This document shows, one piece after another, positions 51,487 to 61,429 of a stretch of 64,000 bases of DNA. The stretch is from Streptomyces cavernicola (GTDB lineage: Bacteria; Actinomycetota; Actinomycetes; Streptomycetales; Streptomycetaceae): positions 1 through 64,000 of the forward strand of contig NZ_JASCIQ010000009.1 in the NCBI RefSeq assembly GCF_029968035.1. Reading direction: 5' to 3'. Positions within the stretch are counted from its first letter, which is position 1. Every line of letters starts with the position of its first letter. The translations under genes were made by a program, and so were the position numbers. The notes beneath the pieces are model-generated. The model did no database searches, had not been told where the DNA came from, and saw nothing but the letters and a program-made list of their open reading frames with translations.

Positions 51487-52161
51487 CTAGACCGGCGAAA
51501 CGCTCAACGCCCCAAGTCCCGCCCTGCGCACGGCGATCGACCCGTACGGCGTCCGCAGCCGCAGCCACGCGCCCGAGGCGAACAACGCCGGCTCGCTCCC
51601 CGGCCCGGAACCACTCGCGGGACGCAGGAAGCCGAGCGCCTGCGCGGCGTGCGCGGCCCGTACCGTCAGTTCGGTGTCGCCGACCGGCCGCGACCAGATC
51701 TCCCGGCCGATGCGGTCCAGTTCGGCGCGGGTGCGCTTCTCCGGGTCCAACTCCTCGGTACGCGCCCGGAATTCACCGACCGCGACGCCGACGGCCCGGC
51801 GCACCGCTTCGAGCCCCGGCAGTCCGGGAACCTGCTGCCAGCCGCCGCGCGGGGGCAGCACCCCGGTCCACGGCGGTCCGGTGACGGCCGCGGGCACGGC
51901 TGCCGTACCCGCCGACTCGTCGATCCCTTCGAGGAGTTCACCCGCGGAGACAGTCACATCGAACTCGGCGGGCTCGGCGAGCCGGGCCGCGCGGATGGCG
52001 AGCACCTCGAAGGACGGGGGCCGCCCGAACACGGCGAGCGCCCCGCCACCGGCCTGCAGCCGTACGGCCGCCGCCTTGTCGTAGTGGATCAGCCGGGCCA
52101 GGAAGGCGGCCAGGTCGGCCGCCTCCCCGGCGTCGGCGAAACGCAACGGCGAAGCCGTCAT
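51487..52161 (-). CDS. Conserved actinobacterial protein of unknown function
   Basis: Protein of 224 aa from ATG 52161, coupled by ATGA to the thioesterase gene before it. It has N-terminal helices (DAGEAADLAAFLARLIHYDKAAAVRLQA) followed by a beta-rich part and a second helical region (KRTRAELDRIGREIW). There is no signal peptide, membrane segment or recognised catalytic motif. Co-translation with the thioesterase suggests a shared pathway. Confidence 0.8.
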   Translation of the reverse strand: MTASPLRFADAGEAADLAAFLARLIHYDKAAAVRLQAGGGALAVFGRPPSFEVLAIRAARLAEPAEFDVTVSAGELLEGIDESAGTAAVPAAVTGPPWTGVLPPRGGWQQVPGLPGLEAVRRAVGVAVGEFRARTEELDPEKRTRAELDRIGREIWSRPVGDTELTVRAAHAAQALGFLRPASGSGPGSEPALFASGAWLRLRTPYGSIAVRRAGLGALSVSPV

Positions 52162-52589
52162 GCGGCAAGCGCCCCCGGCTCCGAGTCGTCCGTGTACTCC
52201 TGCAGGAAGGACTTCTCCTCGGCGCTGATCCGCCGCGGCCGCTGCGCCTCCAGGTCGAAGGGCACGACGACCGTCGAGGCCCGGACGTAGACCTGATCGG
52301 GGTCCTTCACCTCGTACGCGATCGTGAGCGAGGCCGCGCTGATCTTCGTCACCCACGACTCGATGGTCACCGGCTCGTGCCGGTGCACCAACGGCCGTAC
52401 GTAGTCGATCTCGTGCCGCGCCACGACGGAGCCCCCGGAGAACGAGGGCGATCCGTCGCCCGGCGCCAGCCGGAACATGAAGTCGATGCGGGCTTCCTCC
52501 AAGTACCGGAGGAACACCACATTGTTGACGTGCCCGAAGGCGTCCATGTCCGACCAGCGCAGCGGGCAGGAGTAGATGTGCCTGGTCAC
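52158..52589 (-). CDS. Acyl-CoA thioesterase, hotdog fold (YbgC/4HBT type)
   Basis: Protein of 143 aa from GTG 52589 with GAGG 8 bp upstream. The motif RWSDMDAFGHVNNV contains the catalytic aspartate and the HVNN of 4-hydroxybenzoyl-CoA-type thioesterases; the central helix and RHEIDYVRPL strand complete the hotdog. It hydrolyses acyl- or aryl-CoA thioesters; the substrate is unknown. It begins 10 bp after the ettA stop on the same strand. Confidence 0.9.
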   Translation of the reverse strand: MTRHIYSCPLRWSDMDAFGHVNNVVFLRYLEEARIDFMFRLAPGDGSPSFSGGSVVARHEIDYVRPLVHRHEPVTIESWVTKISAASLTIAYEVKDPDQVYVRASTVVVPFDLEAQRPRRISAEEKSFLQEYTDDSEPGALAA

Positions 52590-52599
52590 CGAGTCGACC

Positions 52600-54264
52600 T
52601 CAGCCTCGCGTGAGCTTCTTGTACGTGGCACGGTGCGGACGGGCCGCGTCCGGACCGAGCCGCTCGATCTTGTTCTTCTCGTACGACTCGAAGTTGCCCT
52701 CGAACCAGAACCACTTGGAGTCGCCCTCGTACGCCAGGATGTGCGTCGCGACGCGGTCCAGGAACCAGCGGTCGTGGGAGACGACCACCGCGGCGCCCGG
52801 GAACTCGAGGAGCGCGTTCTCCAGGGAGGACAGGGTCTCGACGTCCAGGTCGTTCGTCGGCTCGTCGAGGAGCAGCAGGTTGCCGCCCTGCTTGAGGGTG
52901 AGCGCGAGGTTCAGACGGTTGCGCTCACCACCGGAGAGCACACCGGCCGGCTTCTGCTGGTCCGGGCCCTTGAAGCCGAACGCGGAGACATACGCCCGCG
53001 ACGGCATCTCGACCTGGCCGACGTTGATGTAGTCCAGCTCGTCCGAGACGACGGCCCACAGCGTCTTCTTGGGGTCGATGTTCGCGCGGGACTGGTCGAC
53101 GTAGGAGATCTTGACCGTGTCGCCGACCTTGATCTGGCCGGAGTCGGGGGTCTCCAGGCCCTGGATCATCTTGAACAGCGTGGTCTTGCCGGCGCCGTTC
53201 GGGCCGATGACGCCGACGATGCCGTTGCGCGGCAGGGTGAAGCTGAGGTCGTCGATGAGGAGCTTCTCGCCGAAGCCCTTGGTGAGGTTGTTGACCTCCA
53301 CGACGACGTTGCCCAGGCGCGGGCCCGGCGGGATCTGGATCTCCTCGAAGTCCAGCTTCCGCATCTTGTCCGCCTCGGCGGCCATCTCCTCGTAACGCGC
53401 AAGACGCGCCTTGGACTTGGCCTGCCGCCCCTTGGCGTTGGACCGCACCCACTCCAGCTCTTCCTTGAGCCGCTTGGCGCGCTTGGCGTCCTTCTGACCC
53501 TCGACCTTGAGACGGGTCTGCTTGGTCTCCAGGTACGTGGAGTAGTTGCCCTCGTAGCCGATGGCGCGGCCGCGGTCGAGCTCCAGGATCCAGCCCGCGA
53601 CGTTGTCCAGGAAGTACCGGTCGTGGGTGATGGCGACGACGGTGCCGGCGTACTTGGCGAGGTGCGCCTCCAGCCACTGCACGGACTCGGCGTCCAGGTG
53701 GTTGGTGGGCTCGTCGAGGAGGAGCAGGTCGGGCGCCTCGAGCAGCAGCTTGCAGAGGGCGACGCGGCGCTTCTCACCACCGGAGAGGTTGGTGACCGGC
53801 CAGTCGCCGGGCGGGCAGCCGAGGGCGTCCATGGCCTGCTCGAGCTGGGCGTCGAGGTCCCAGGCGTTGGCGTGGTCGAGCTCCTCCTGGAGCTTGCCCA
53901 TCTCCTCCATCAGCTCGTCGGTGTACTCGGTCGCCATCTGCTCGGCGATCTCGTTGAACCGGTCGAGCTTGCCCTTGGTCTCGGCGACGCCCTCCTGAAC
54001 GTTCTCGAGGACGGTCTTCTCCTCGTTCAGCGGCGGCTCCTGCAGCAGGATGCCGACGCTGTAACCGGGCGAGAGGAACGCGTCACCGTTCGACGGCTGC
54101 TCCAGACCGGCCATGATCTTCAGAACGGTCGACTTACCGGCACCGTTCGGACCGACCACACCGATCTTCGCGCCGGGGAGGAAGCTCAGCGTGACGTCGT
54201 CAAGGATCACCTTGTCGCCGTGCGCCTTGCGCGTCTTGCGCATCGTGTAGATGTACTCAGCCAA
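52600..54264 (-). CDS. ettA: ABC-F translation factor EttA
   Basis: Protein of 554 aa from TTG 54264 (reads AEYIYTMRKTRKAHG as in other actinobacterial EttA). Two ABC domains are present, each with Walker A GPNGAGKS/T, signatures LSGGEKRRVAL and LSGGERNRLNL, and Walker B LLLLDEPTN. The inter-domain linker is rich in Lys and Arg and binds the ribosome, and the EttA arm (KLDRFNEIAEQMA region) is present. EttA gates the first translocation step according to ATP/ADP level. Length is exactly that of the family. No clear ribosome site precedes the TTG. Confidence 0.93.
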   Translation of the reverse strand: MAEYIYTMRKTRKAHGDKVILDDVTLSFLPGAKIGVVGPNGAGKSTVLKIMAGLEQPSNGDAFLSPGYSVGILLQEPPLNEEKTVLENVQEGVAETKGKLDRFNEIAEQMATEYTDELMEEMGKLQEELDHANAWDLDAQLEQAMDALGCPPGDWPVTNLSGGEKRRVALCKLLLEAPDLLLLDEPTNHLDAESVQWLEAHLAKYAGTVVAITHDRYFLDNVAGWILELDRGRAIGYEGNYSTYLETKQTRLKVEGQKDAKRAKRLKEELEWVRSNAKGRQAKSKARLARYEEMAAEADKMRKLDFEEIQIPPGPRLGNVVVEVNNLTKGFGEKLLIDDLSFTLPRNGIVGVIGPNGAGKTTLFKMIQGLETPDSGQIKVGDTVKISYVDQSRANIDPKKTLWAVVSDELDYINVGQVEMPSRAYVSAFGFKGPDQQKPAGVLSGGERNRLNLALTLKQGGNLLLLDEPTNDLDVETLSSLENALLEFPGAAVVVSHDRWFLDRVATHILAYEGDSKWFWFEGNFESYEKNKIERLGPDAARPHRATYKKLTRG

Positions 54265-54375
54265 GAGAAACCGTCCGGCAGAACTGGAAGTGGGCAGATA
54301 CACCCCATCTTGCCTGACGGCTGCCGTCAGGCGGAAACCGGTCTCACACCGGCCGGCGGGCGAACCGGGAGCAAC

Positions 54376-54457
54376 CGGACCGCCCTGGGGTGTGGGGCGG
54401 TCCGTGGCGGGGGCCGGGACACGGATCGGCCCCGTGCGCGTGAGCGACGGGGCCGAT
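54376..54457 (-). terminator. Two perfect hairpins downstream of the thioester-protein gene
   Basis: Two perfect hairpins, 11 bp (54425-54435 with 54447-54457) and 10 bp (54376-54385 with 54395-54404), lie 24 and 77 bp beyond the stop of the gene ending at 54481. They separate that gene from ettA. Confidence 0.85.
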
Positions 54458-54480
54458 GTGCTCGGAGAGTCACACAGGCA

Positions 54481-55890
54481 CTACTCGCCCTCGCCCGCCT
54501 CGTCCTTCTTCTTGCGCAGCAGGAACACCGCGGCGCCGCCGACGACGACGAGCACGATGGCTATGCCCGCGATCATCGGGGTGGCGTTGGAGCTGCCGGT
54601 CTCGGCGAGGTCCGGGCCGTCGTTCGCGCCCGTGCCGCCCGCGGAGGCCGGGCTGGGCTGCGGGGCCGGCGATGAGCTGTCGCCGCCGGAGCTGCCTGCG
54701 GTCCGGCAGTCGAGGACGCCCTTGAAGCGCTTCTCGTAGCCGTTCGGACCGGTGATCGTGAAGTCGTAGGCCTGGTCCTCCTGCAGCGGGATCGTGACCG
54801 TCTGCGCGTCACCGGCCGCGATGGTGTGCTTGGCGCCCATGAGCTGGAACGTGAACGGCTCGTCGCCCTTGTTCGCCGCGGTGATGTCCACGCCGCCCTT
54901 GGCACAGTTCCGCTGTGCGGACAGCGCGGGTATCGGGCCCTTCTCCGCCCAGTGCGCCGTGGCCGTGGCGGACACGGTGGACTCGCTGGACCCGGCCAGG
55001 ATCTGCGTCTGGCTCTTGGTCTCGGACGCGAAGGCCCGGCCGACGGGGACGGTGGTCGAGGCCTGCAGGGTCAGTGCGGCGGTGCCGGCCTCGGCGTCCT
55101 CGGGCACGTCGAAGAAGAGCTGGTGCCCGTTGGCCGCCGTGGTGCGGGGCTCGCCGTCCTTGCCCACGATCTTCACGCCGCTGGCGGCGGCGTCGGCGGG
55201 CGGGGCCACGGTGACGCTCTGCGCGTTGGTGCGCACGGTCACCGGGCCGATCCGCTCGCCGGACCTGCCCGACACGGCCGGCGGGTCCAGGCTGAGGGAC
55301 GCCTTGGGCTCGGGCAGGTCGCGGGCGTTCTTCTCCAGGTAGTCGGCGAGCTTCTCGGCCTGCGGGTCGAGGGCCTCGACGTCGGCCTCGTCGGAGTAGC
55401 GCCAGATGGCGACCTGGGTGCCGGACGCCGCGGCCTCCTCAGTAAGCCCGCGGGCGCCGGCCTTCTTGGCGAGCGCCGCCAGGTCGTTCACCTGCGGGTA
55501 GGAGTTCTGCAGGATCCAACGGATCTTGCCCGCATGCGAGTTGCTGTTCAGAGAGGTCGCGCTCCAGGGGGTCTCCTGGTACTTCGCGTCCTTCTGGGTC
55601 GGGTTATGGACGTCGATGCAGTACGTCTGCAGCATGCCGCCGTCGTCCACGGCCATCTCGAAGAGGCCCGCGGCTATGCGCTGCCGCTCGCCGCCTTCTC
55701 GTATGACGGCCTGGCCGTAGGTCTTCAGTCCGCCCAGGGTGGCGGTCGCGCCGCCCTGGTGCTGCGGGGCGTCGTCGGCGGCCGCCGGGCTCGCACCCAC
55801 GGTCGCGCCCGCGGCGACGAGACCGGACACGAGTGCCGCGACGGCGAGGCCGGCGGCGCCTCGCCGGCGTACTGAGAACGAAGAAAACAC
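54481..55890 (-). CDS. Cell-wall-anchored thioester-domain (TQXA) surface protein with LAETG sorting signal
   Basis: Protein of 469 aa from GTG 55890 (GGAGGGG upstream). A Sec signal ends near AAA-38. A thioester domain (about 45-200) has the reactive pair C91 (QTYCIDVHNP) and Q159 in the TQVAIW motif, which form an internal Cys-Gln bond able to bind host or environmental amines covalently. One or two beta-sandwich stalk domains (about 205-400) and a Ser/Pro linker follow. The C-terminal LAETG (428-432), hydrophobic helix and KKK tail are a class E sortase signal typical of Streptomyces. Likely a surface adhesin. Confidence 0.9.
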   Translation of the reverse strand: MFSSFSVRRRGAAGLAVAALVSGLVAAGATVGASPAAADDAPQHQGGATATLGGLKTYGQAVIREGGERQRIAAGLFEMAVDDGGMLQTYCIDVHNPTQKDAKYQETPWSATSLNSNSHAGKIRWILQNSYPQVNDLAALAKKAGARGLTEEAAASGTQVAIWRYSDEADVEALDPQAEKLADYLEKNARDLPEPKASLSLDPPAVSGRSGERIGPVTVRTNAQSVTVAPPADAAASGVKIVGKDGEPRTTAANGHQLFFDVPEDAEAGTAALTLQASTTVPVGRAFASETKSQTQILAGSSESTVSATATAHWAEKGPIPALSAQRNCAKGGVDITAANKGDEPFTFQLMGAKHTIAAGDAQTVTIPLQEDQAYDFTITGPNGYEKRFKGVLDCRTAGSSGGDSSSPAPQPSPASAGGTGANDGPDLAETGSSNATPMIAGIAIVLVVVGGAAVFLLRKKKDEAGEGE

Positions 55891-56099
55891 TGAATTCCCC
55901 TCCGGGCGGGACCCGTTCGCATGGGGGGTTCGGTCCCGCCAGCAGCATCAACTGCCCCGTGAGTTACGCCCGGCATCCTATGGAGGCGCGCGCACCCCTT
56001 ATCCCTGTCATGCCATCAGATAACCGTTCCGACTCGGAATCGTTATCGCCGGATACGACTGTGACCTGCTCCAATCGACAAATCACCCCCCAGACCGCC

Positions 56100-56681
56100 C
56101 TAGCCGGCAGGCTCCGGCTCCCGTGTCGCCCCGGGCGCCGGAAGCTCGAACTTGGGCTCCTGATCTGCCAGTTGAGCTCCAGAAACAGGCTGACCGAGAG
56201 GATCCTGATGCTCCGTCATCGGGTCTGACGCAGCGCCGGCCACGACGGCTCCCGACCAGTCCGGCGAACCCTCCGTGCCCGCACCCCCGGCCTGTGCCGC
56301 ACGCGCAGGCGACTCGGTCACGACCCTGCCCGTACGCCGGAACGCGGACGTTCCTCGGGACAGGTCGTGCCCGACGGCGGACGCCTCGATGTCCGCCGAC
56401 GTCCACGCCTGCCCGCCGCGCTCCTCGCTGCGCACCTTCAACCGGCCACGCACCAGCAGCGGTTCGCCGACCGAGACCGACGAGGCCACGTTGGCCGCGA
56501 GCGTCCGCCAGGCCCACACGGTGAAGAAGTTGGTGTGCCCGTCCTTCCACCCCTGTGTCGCGCGGTCGAAGAACCGGGAGGTCATGGCCAGGCGGAAGCG
56601 CACCACCGGGCCGTTCGGCGTCTCCCGGAAGACCGGCTTCGTCGCGACGTTCCCCACGAGCGTCACCATCGTCTCGTTCAT
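56100..56681 (-). CDS. ssbB: Single-stranded DNA-binding protein SsbB
   Basis: Protein of 193 aa from ATG 56681 (GGGAGGGG upstream). The OB-fold domain (1-110) has MVTLVGNVATKPVFRET, VVRFRLAM and FFTVWAWRTLAANVASSV. The tail is Ala/Gly/Pro-rich and lacks the acidic DDDIPF end of SsbA. In S. coelicolor the second SSB (SsbB, SCO2683) acts in chromosome segregation during sporulation. The location next to the dynamin pair used in sporulation septation agrees with that. Upstream lies a 17-bp minisatellite. Confidence 0.88.
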   Translation of the reverse strand: MNETMVTLVGNVATKPVFRETPNGPVVRFRLAMTSRFFDRATQGWKDGHTNFFTVWAWRTLAANVASSVSVGEPLLVRGRLKVRSEERGGQAWTSADIEASAVGHDLSRGTSAFRRTGRVVTESPARAAQAGGAGTEGSPDWSGAVVAGAASDPMTEHQDPLGQPVSGAQLADQEPKFELPAPGATREPEPAG

Positions 56682-56758
56682 CTCTCTCGTCCCCTCCCTG
56701 AACCGCGCCCGCAGGCCGGCTCCCTCGCCGCGCCCGCCAAGGGCCCGGCTGCTTCTCG

Positions 56759-56857
56759 GTGTTCGTGTCTCGCAGGTGTTCGTGTCTCGCAGGTGTCCCT
56801 GTCCGGCAGGTGTCCGTGTCCCGCACGTGCTCGCTTCTCGGAGGTGCTCGCGTCCGG
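56759..56857. repeat. 17-bp tandem repeat array upstream of ssbB
   Basis: Six imperfect 17-bp units start at 56759, 56776, 56793, 56810, 56827 and 56844 (consensus GTGTTCGTGTCTCGCAG). The array lies 78-176 bp before the ssbB start in the gap after dynB. The rest of the gap (56682-56959) shows no gene. Confidence 0.82.
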
Positions 56858-56959
56858 ACACGACTGCGGGCCCGGACCGCAGGTTTCGCGGAGGTCGACC
56901 GGCGATCCGCCGCGACCTCAGACTGCAACCTGCGGGCCGAGCCCGCTCCGACCTGTGGA

Positions 56960-59266
56960 CTACCGGCCGGTTGTGGACAACTCCGTCACCCGATCGTGAG
57001 CCTCCGCTCCCCGGCCCCCGCCCGAGCCGCCGGAACCCGCCGGCCGAGCCGAGCCCAGCGCCCCGGCCGCGCCCAGCGACCCCAGCGCCACCGACGGCCC
57101 CGCGGCCACCGCCCCGGTGACCCGTACATACTGCTCACGCACCTCGCGATAGCGCAGCAGCTCCGCCGCGACCGGGTCGAGCACCTGCGCGCGCCCGCAC
57201 GCGGCAGCGGCCTCGCGCAGCTTGCGTTCCGCTTCGATCCCGTACCGCCTGGCAGGGCCGCGCGCCGCCATCCGGCAGGCCCACTCGACGCCCGGTCCAC
57301 CGACGATGCCGGCGATCATGAGCAGCACGGGCGAGCCGAGGTTGGGCGGGAAAACGCCGATGACCTGCCCCAACAGCCAGGCTCCGCCGACGATCTGGAG
57401 CAGCGTCATCAAGGCCTGGGCGAACACCGCGAGCGGCCACCAGCCGGGGCGCGGGGGGCGGCGAGCCGGGTTCGCGGCCGTCAGCGCCAGCTCGTCGAGG
57501 GCTTCCGGGAGCCCCTGGGAGCCGCGCGCGGCGGCCTCCTTGACGGACTGCGCCCAGGGCGCCGGAAGGCCGGCCGCCGCTTCGTCGCCGACGGTGCGCA
57601 CCGCCTGCTCGACGCGCTGGCGTGCCGTGGCCTCCTCGTCGGCCGGAGGTGCGGGCGCCGGCTTCGCGCGCAGCAGCGGGAAGCGCTGGTCCTCGTACCA
57701 GCGCCAGAGGCGCAGCCACGGGGTGCCGCAGGCCTTGCCCGCGTTGCGCCGCCACGCGCGCTCGGCGGCCTGCCCTGCGGCGGTCGCGCCGACCGCGTCC
57801 GCGAGCCGGTCGGAGAACTCCTCGCGCGCCCGCTCGCTGAGCCCGATGCGCCGCCCCGCCGCGTAGACGGGGCGCAGCCGGGCCGCTGCGGCGTCCAGGT
57901 CGGCGGAGATACGGCGGGCGGCCGCGCCGCGCTCGGCCACGAACTGGCCGAGCACTTCCCGGAGTTCGCCGATCCCGTCGCCGGTGAGTGCGGAGAGCGA
58001 GAGCACGGTGGCGCCCGGTTCGCCGTGCTCCCCCAGGGCGATGCCGTCCTCGTCGAGGAGCCGGCGCAGGTCGTCGAGGACCTGGTCGGCGGCGTCGCCG
58101 GGCAGGCGGTCGGTCTGGTTGAGGACCACGAAACTGACCTCTGCATGACCGGCCATCGGGCGCAGGTAGCGCTCGTGCAGCACGGCGTCCGCGTACTTCT
58201 CCGGGTCGACGACCCAGATCACGGCGTCGACGAGGGTGAGGATCCGGTCCACGTGCTCGCGGTGTTCGACGGCCGCCGAGTCGTGGTCCGGCAGGTCGAC
58301 CAGGACCAGGCCGTCGAGGCCCGGCCCCTGGGAGGTGTGCTGGAGGGGCCTGCGGCGCAGGCGGCCCGGGATGGCGAGCCGGTCGAGCAGGCCTGCGGCG
58401 CCGTCCGTCCAGCTGCACGCGATGGGGGCCGCGGTGGTGGGACGCCGCACTCCGGTGTCCGAAATGGCCACCCCGGCAAGGGCGTTGAACAGCGTCGACT
58501 TTCCGCTGCCGGTGGCGCCCGCGATGGCGACCACGGTGTGCCGGTCGGAGAGCCCGCGCCGCGCGGCGGCCTGGTCGAGGACCCGGCCGGCCTCGGCGAG
58601 CGTCTGCCCGTCGAGCCGGGTGCGGGACAGGCCGACCAGCTCCCGCAGCGCGTCGAGGCGCGCCCGCAGTTCCGGCTCGTACGCGGTGCTGTTCGGGGTG
58701 CCGTGCGCGGTGTTGCCGCTGTGTGCGTCCTGCCCGTGCTGGTCGAAGAACTCCTCGCGCGCGTGGCCGTTGTTTCCGTCGCGCCTTTCGGCGCTGTCCG
58801 GTGCGTCGCCGACGCGGCGGGCGATCAGGCCGTCGTCCCAGGCGCGCCCTTCGGCTCCGTCGCCGCCGGGCCTCGTCACGCGCGCGTGGCGCCGATCCGA
58901 CGCTCCCTGCACTTCCTTCGCTTCCTTTGTAGTGCGGTTTTTGCCGGGCTTCTCCTTGCCGCGCGCGTCCCTGTCGCCCCCGTCCTCGCTGCCCTTGCCC
59001 TTGTCGTCCGCTTCCGGTGCGTCCTCGGCAGCGGCGCGTCGTCCCGCTCGTGACCTGCGAGCGCGCTTCGAGCCGGCCGGCGCGGCGGAGTCGTCGTGCG
59101 TCGCGGAACCGCCCGAGGAGCCCGCCCTGGAGCGTGTAACGCCCGAATCGCCCGCCGCGTCAGTGCCTGAACTCGCCCCGGAACGCTTGGAAGAGGCGCC
59201 CTTCCCCGTCGGCTCGGCGGGCTCCTGGCCGCTGGTGTGATCAGTGACGGCAGTCACCGCGGTCAC
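56960..59266 (-). CDS. dynB: Dynamin-like GTPase DynB (membrane partner)
   Basis: Protein of 768 aa from GTG 59266, coupled by GTGA to dynA. The first 195 residues are charged and disordered. The GTPase domain starts near 240 with P-loop GATGSGKST (G250, K256, S257), followed by VDLPDHDS (G3) and LNQTDR (G4). A long helical region follows, with two membrane helices (about 612-640 and 648-662). In S. venezuelae DynA and DynB stabilise FtsZ rings in sporulation septa, with DynB the membrane-anchored member. The identity is inferred from gene pairing, topology and neighbourhood. Confidence 0.86.
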   Translation of the reverse strand: MTAVTAVTDHTSGQEPAEPTGKGASSKRSGASSGTDAAGDSGVTRSRAGSSGGSATHDDSAAPAGSKRARRSRAGRRAAAEDAPEADDKGKGSEDGGDRDARGKEKPGKNRTTKEAKEVQGASDRRHARVTRPGGDGAEGRAWDDGLIARRVGDAPDSAERRDGNNGHAREEFFDQHGQDAHSGNTAHGTPNSTAYEPELRARLDALRELVGLSRTRLDGQTLAEAGRVLDQAAARRGLSDRHTVVAIAGATGSGKSTLFNALAGVAISDTGVRRPTTAAPIACSWTDGAAGLLDRLAIPGRLRRRPLQHTSQGPGLDGLVLVDLPDHDSAAVEHREHVDRILTLVDAVIWVVDPEKYADAVLHERYLRPMAGHAEVSFVVLNQTDRLPGDAADQVLDDLRRLLDEDGIALGEHGEPGATVLSLSALTGDGIGELREVLGQFVAERGAAARRISADLDAAAARLRPVYAAGRRIGLSERAREEFSDRLADAVGATAAGQAAERAWRRNAGKACGTPWLRLWRWYEDQRFPLLRAKPAPAPPADEEATARQRVEQAVRTVGDEAAAGLPAPWAQSVKEAAARGSQGLPEALDELALTAANPARRPPRPGWWPLAVFAQALMTLLQIVGGAWLLGQVIGVFPPNLGSPVLLMIAGIVGGPGVEWACRMAARGPARRYGIEAERKLREAAAACGRAQVLDPVAAELLRYREVREQYVRVTGAVAAGPSVALGSLGAAGALGSARPAGSGGSGGGRGAEAHDRVTELSTTGR

Positions 59267-60876
59267 CTCTCCTTCTTCAGTACGGACAGCGCGGCGATCA
59301 GCTCGGCCTGCGATTCCGGTTGGATGTCGAGGGCATCGAGCGGGGCGGCCCTGCGGTTGCGTTCGGCGCGCAGCACTTTCTCCACGCATTCGGTGAGCAG
59401 CCGCCCGCCCCGGTCGCGCAGCTTCAGCGCCCCGTGCGCGCCGATCCGCTCGGCCAGCGTCTCCCCCGCGGTACGGGCCCTGCGGCCGCCGAGCAGGGCC
59501 GTGGCGAGGAGCGCGGTGACCGCTTCGGGGTCGGGCGGGTTCTCCTGGCCGCGCACCTCCTCCTCGACGTACTCCTCGAGGACCCGGCGCCATCTGCGCG
59601 CCTCCAGGCCGATGCGGTGCTCGGCGCCCTCGGTGTCCGCCTCGCGCACGGCGAGCTCGCGCGCGCTCGCCGCTGGCTCGCGGGACCACTGCTCGTCGAT
59701 GCGCTGGTCGGCCGCCGAGACCGAGCACTGCAGGAGCGCGGCGAGGCTGTCCACGATGGCGTCGAGCAGTTCGCCGGAGCTGCAGTCCAGGGGGTAGCTC
59801 CGCCACCGGCTGAGCGCGGTGCCCGCGAGGACGCCACCGGCCTGCAGACGCCCCTTCACGCGCGCGTGCTCACGGTCGTACGCCCCGTCGACGGCGGCCG
59901 TGAGGCGCAGCGCGGCCGCGTACTGGGCGGAGACGGCGCCGGCGAGCTCCGGCATCCGGGAGTCGAGGGAGGCGAGGAGACCGGCTGCGGTGCGGCTCAT
60001 GACCTGGAGGCGGGCGACGGGGTCCTGGGCGCGGTGCGTGAGCCACTCCCGCAGCGGCGCCACTGCCGTGGCGGGCAGCAGGCCGCCGCCGCCCGCGGAC
60101 TCGGGCAGCTCGGGGATCGTGAAGCGCGGCACCTCGCCGAGTCCGGCCTTGGTGAGCAGCGCCCCGTACTGCCGTGACACGTCGGCGAGGACCTGGTGCG
60201 GCACGCGGTCGAGTACGGAGACGAGGGTCGCGTCGTACTCCTTGGCGGTGCGCAGCAGGTGCCAGGGCACGGCGTCGGCGTAGCGGGCGGCGGTCGTGAC
60301 CATGACCCAGACGTCGGCGGCGCACATCAGCTCGGCGGCGAGTGCGCGGTTTCCGGCGATGAGGGAGTCGATGTCGGGGGCGTCGAGGAGGGCGAGGCCG
60401 CGCGGCAGGGTGGCGGCGGTCTCCACGCGCAGCACGCGCTCGCCGGGCCGGCCGCCCTGGTGCGGCTCCCGGCGGCCGCCGCGCCGCTCGTCCTCCTGCG
60501 GCTTCCATACGCGGGTGAGCTCGGGCAGTACGCGTAGTCCGGCGAACCAGTGGTGGTCCTCCGGGTTGCAGACGAGGACCGGCGTGCGGGTCGTGGGCCG
60601 CAGCACCCCCGCTTCGCTGACCTGCCGCCCGACGAGGGAGTTGACGAGCGTCGACTTGCCGGCCCCCGTCGATCCGCCGATGACCGCGAGGAGCGGAGCT
60701 TCGGGCTGCCGCAGTCGGGGCACGAGATAGTCGTCGAGTTGCGCGAGAAGCTCGTCCCGGTTGGCACGCGCGCGTGGTGCGCCTGTCAATGGGAGCGGAA
60801 AGCGTGCGGAGGCGACACGGTCGCGCAGGGCGGAGAGTGCATCGAGCAGCTGAGGCCGTACGTCCAAGGTCACCAC
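59263..60876 (-). CDS. dynA: Dynamin-like GTPase DynA
   Basis: Protein of 537 aa from GTG 60876 ([20 protein letters not shown]). P-loop GGSTGAGKS at 67-75, G3 region LDAPDIDS, G4-like SVLDRVP. A helical stalk-like C-terminus lacks membrane helices. It overlaps dynB by GTGA. DynA and DynB work together in sporulation septation. No good ribosome site precedes the start; the transcript may be short-leadered. Confidence 0.86.
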   Translation of the reverse strand: MVTLDVRPQLLDALSALRDRVASARFPLPLTGAPRARANRDELLAQLDDYLVPRLRQPEAPLLAVIGGSTGAGKSTLVNSLVGRQVSEAGVLRPTTRTPVLVCNPEDHHWFAGLRVLPELTRVWKPQEDERRGGRREPHQGGRPGERVLRVETAATLPRGLALLDAPDIDSLIAGNRALAAELMCAADVWVMVTTAARYADAVPWHLLRTAKEYDATLVSVLDRVPHQVLADVSRQYGALLTKAGLGEVPRFTIPELPESAGGGGLLPATAVAPLREWLTHRAQDPVARLQVMSRTAAGLLASLDSRMPELAGAVSAQYAAALRLTAAVDGAYDREHARVKGRLQAGGVLAGTALSRWRSYPLDCSSGELLDAIVDSLAALLQCSVSAADQRIDEQWSREPAASARELAVREADTEGAEHRIGLEARRWRRVLEEYVEEEVRGQENPPDPEAVTALLATALLGGRRARTAGETLAERIGAHGALKLRDRGGRLLTECVEKVLRAERNRRAAPLDALDIQPESQAELIAALSVLKKER

Positions 60877-61183
60877 ATGCGAAGAATGCCCAATTTTGGA
60901 GGCTTTCTGAAGGATATGAGCCCCTGCGCGCCGGTCGGACACTTGAGACAGAGGGGACGAGAGGGGGCACAGGCATAACGAGTGCACAACACCCGGGGCG
61001 CGAGACGCCAAAACCGCTGCAAAATTCGTACTCGCCTGCGATTATCGGGACCGCTTCACCGAACCTCCACATCGCGCCGCGGAGGCGAAGCAACCGGGAC
61101 TAGGACACCGGAGCCCTATCCTTGTCCCCGGCAAGGTCACGGATCACCCCCACATCCGGGCTCCAGGCCACGGCCGCAATCCG
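60877..61183. other. Intergenic region between dynA and tRNA-Arg
   Basis: This 307-bp gap is more AT-rich than its surroundings (AAAATTCGTACTCGCC and CAATTTTGGAGG stretches) and should hold the dynA promoter (minus strand) and the tRNA promoter (plus strand). Short open frames here lack coding bias. I see no gene or strong hairpin. Confidence 0.5.
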
Positions 61184-61256
61184 GCCCCCGTAGCTCAGTG
61201 GATAGAGCAGGCGCCTTCTAAGCGCTTGGCCGCAGGTTCGAGTCCTGCCGGGGGCG
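61184..61256 (+). tRNA. tRNA-Arg (anticodon TCT)
   Basis: A complete cloverleaf of 73 bases: acceptor stem GCCCCCG/CGGGGGC, D arm GCTC/GAGC, anticodon arm GGCGC/GCGCT around loop CTTCTAA (anticodon TCT at 61217-61219), T arm GCAGG/CCTGC with TTCGAGT, discriminator G. CCA is not encoded. It reads AGA codons, which are rare in Streptomyces. A terminator follows 10 bp later. Confidence 0.96.
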
Positions 61257-61266
61257 CTTTCCATCG

Positions 61267-61290
61267 CCTCTCCTTCGGGAGGGGCTTTTT
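61267..61290 (+). terminator. Intrinsic terminator after tRNA-Arg
   Basis: A 7-bp stem with one G-U pair around a TTCG tetraloop, followed by five T (61286-61290). Confidence 0.9.
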
Positions 61291-61429
61291 GCTGGGCGGG
61301 GCGCGTACGGACCGGTGCGAAGCGGAGCCGGACCCTCCCCCGGCGACCCCTGCGCCGACGCAACCAGAGCTGTCAGTCGGCTGCGATAGCCTCGCGAAGA
61401 GGGTGAGGGCCGAGGGCGCGGGGGGTGTC

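Noticed and set aside
56682..56861. N-terminal extension of ssbB through the 17-bp repeats
   Set aside because: The extension only translates the minisatellite, lacks coding bias, and the OB-fold starts right at ATG 56681 with a good ribosome site.
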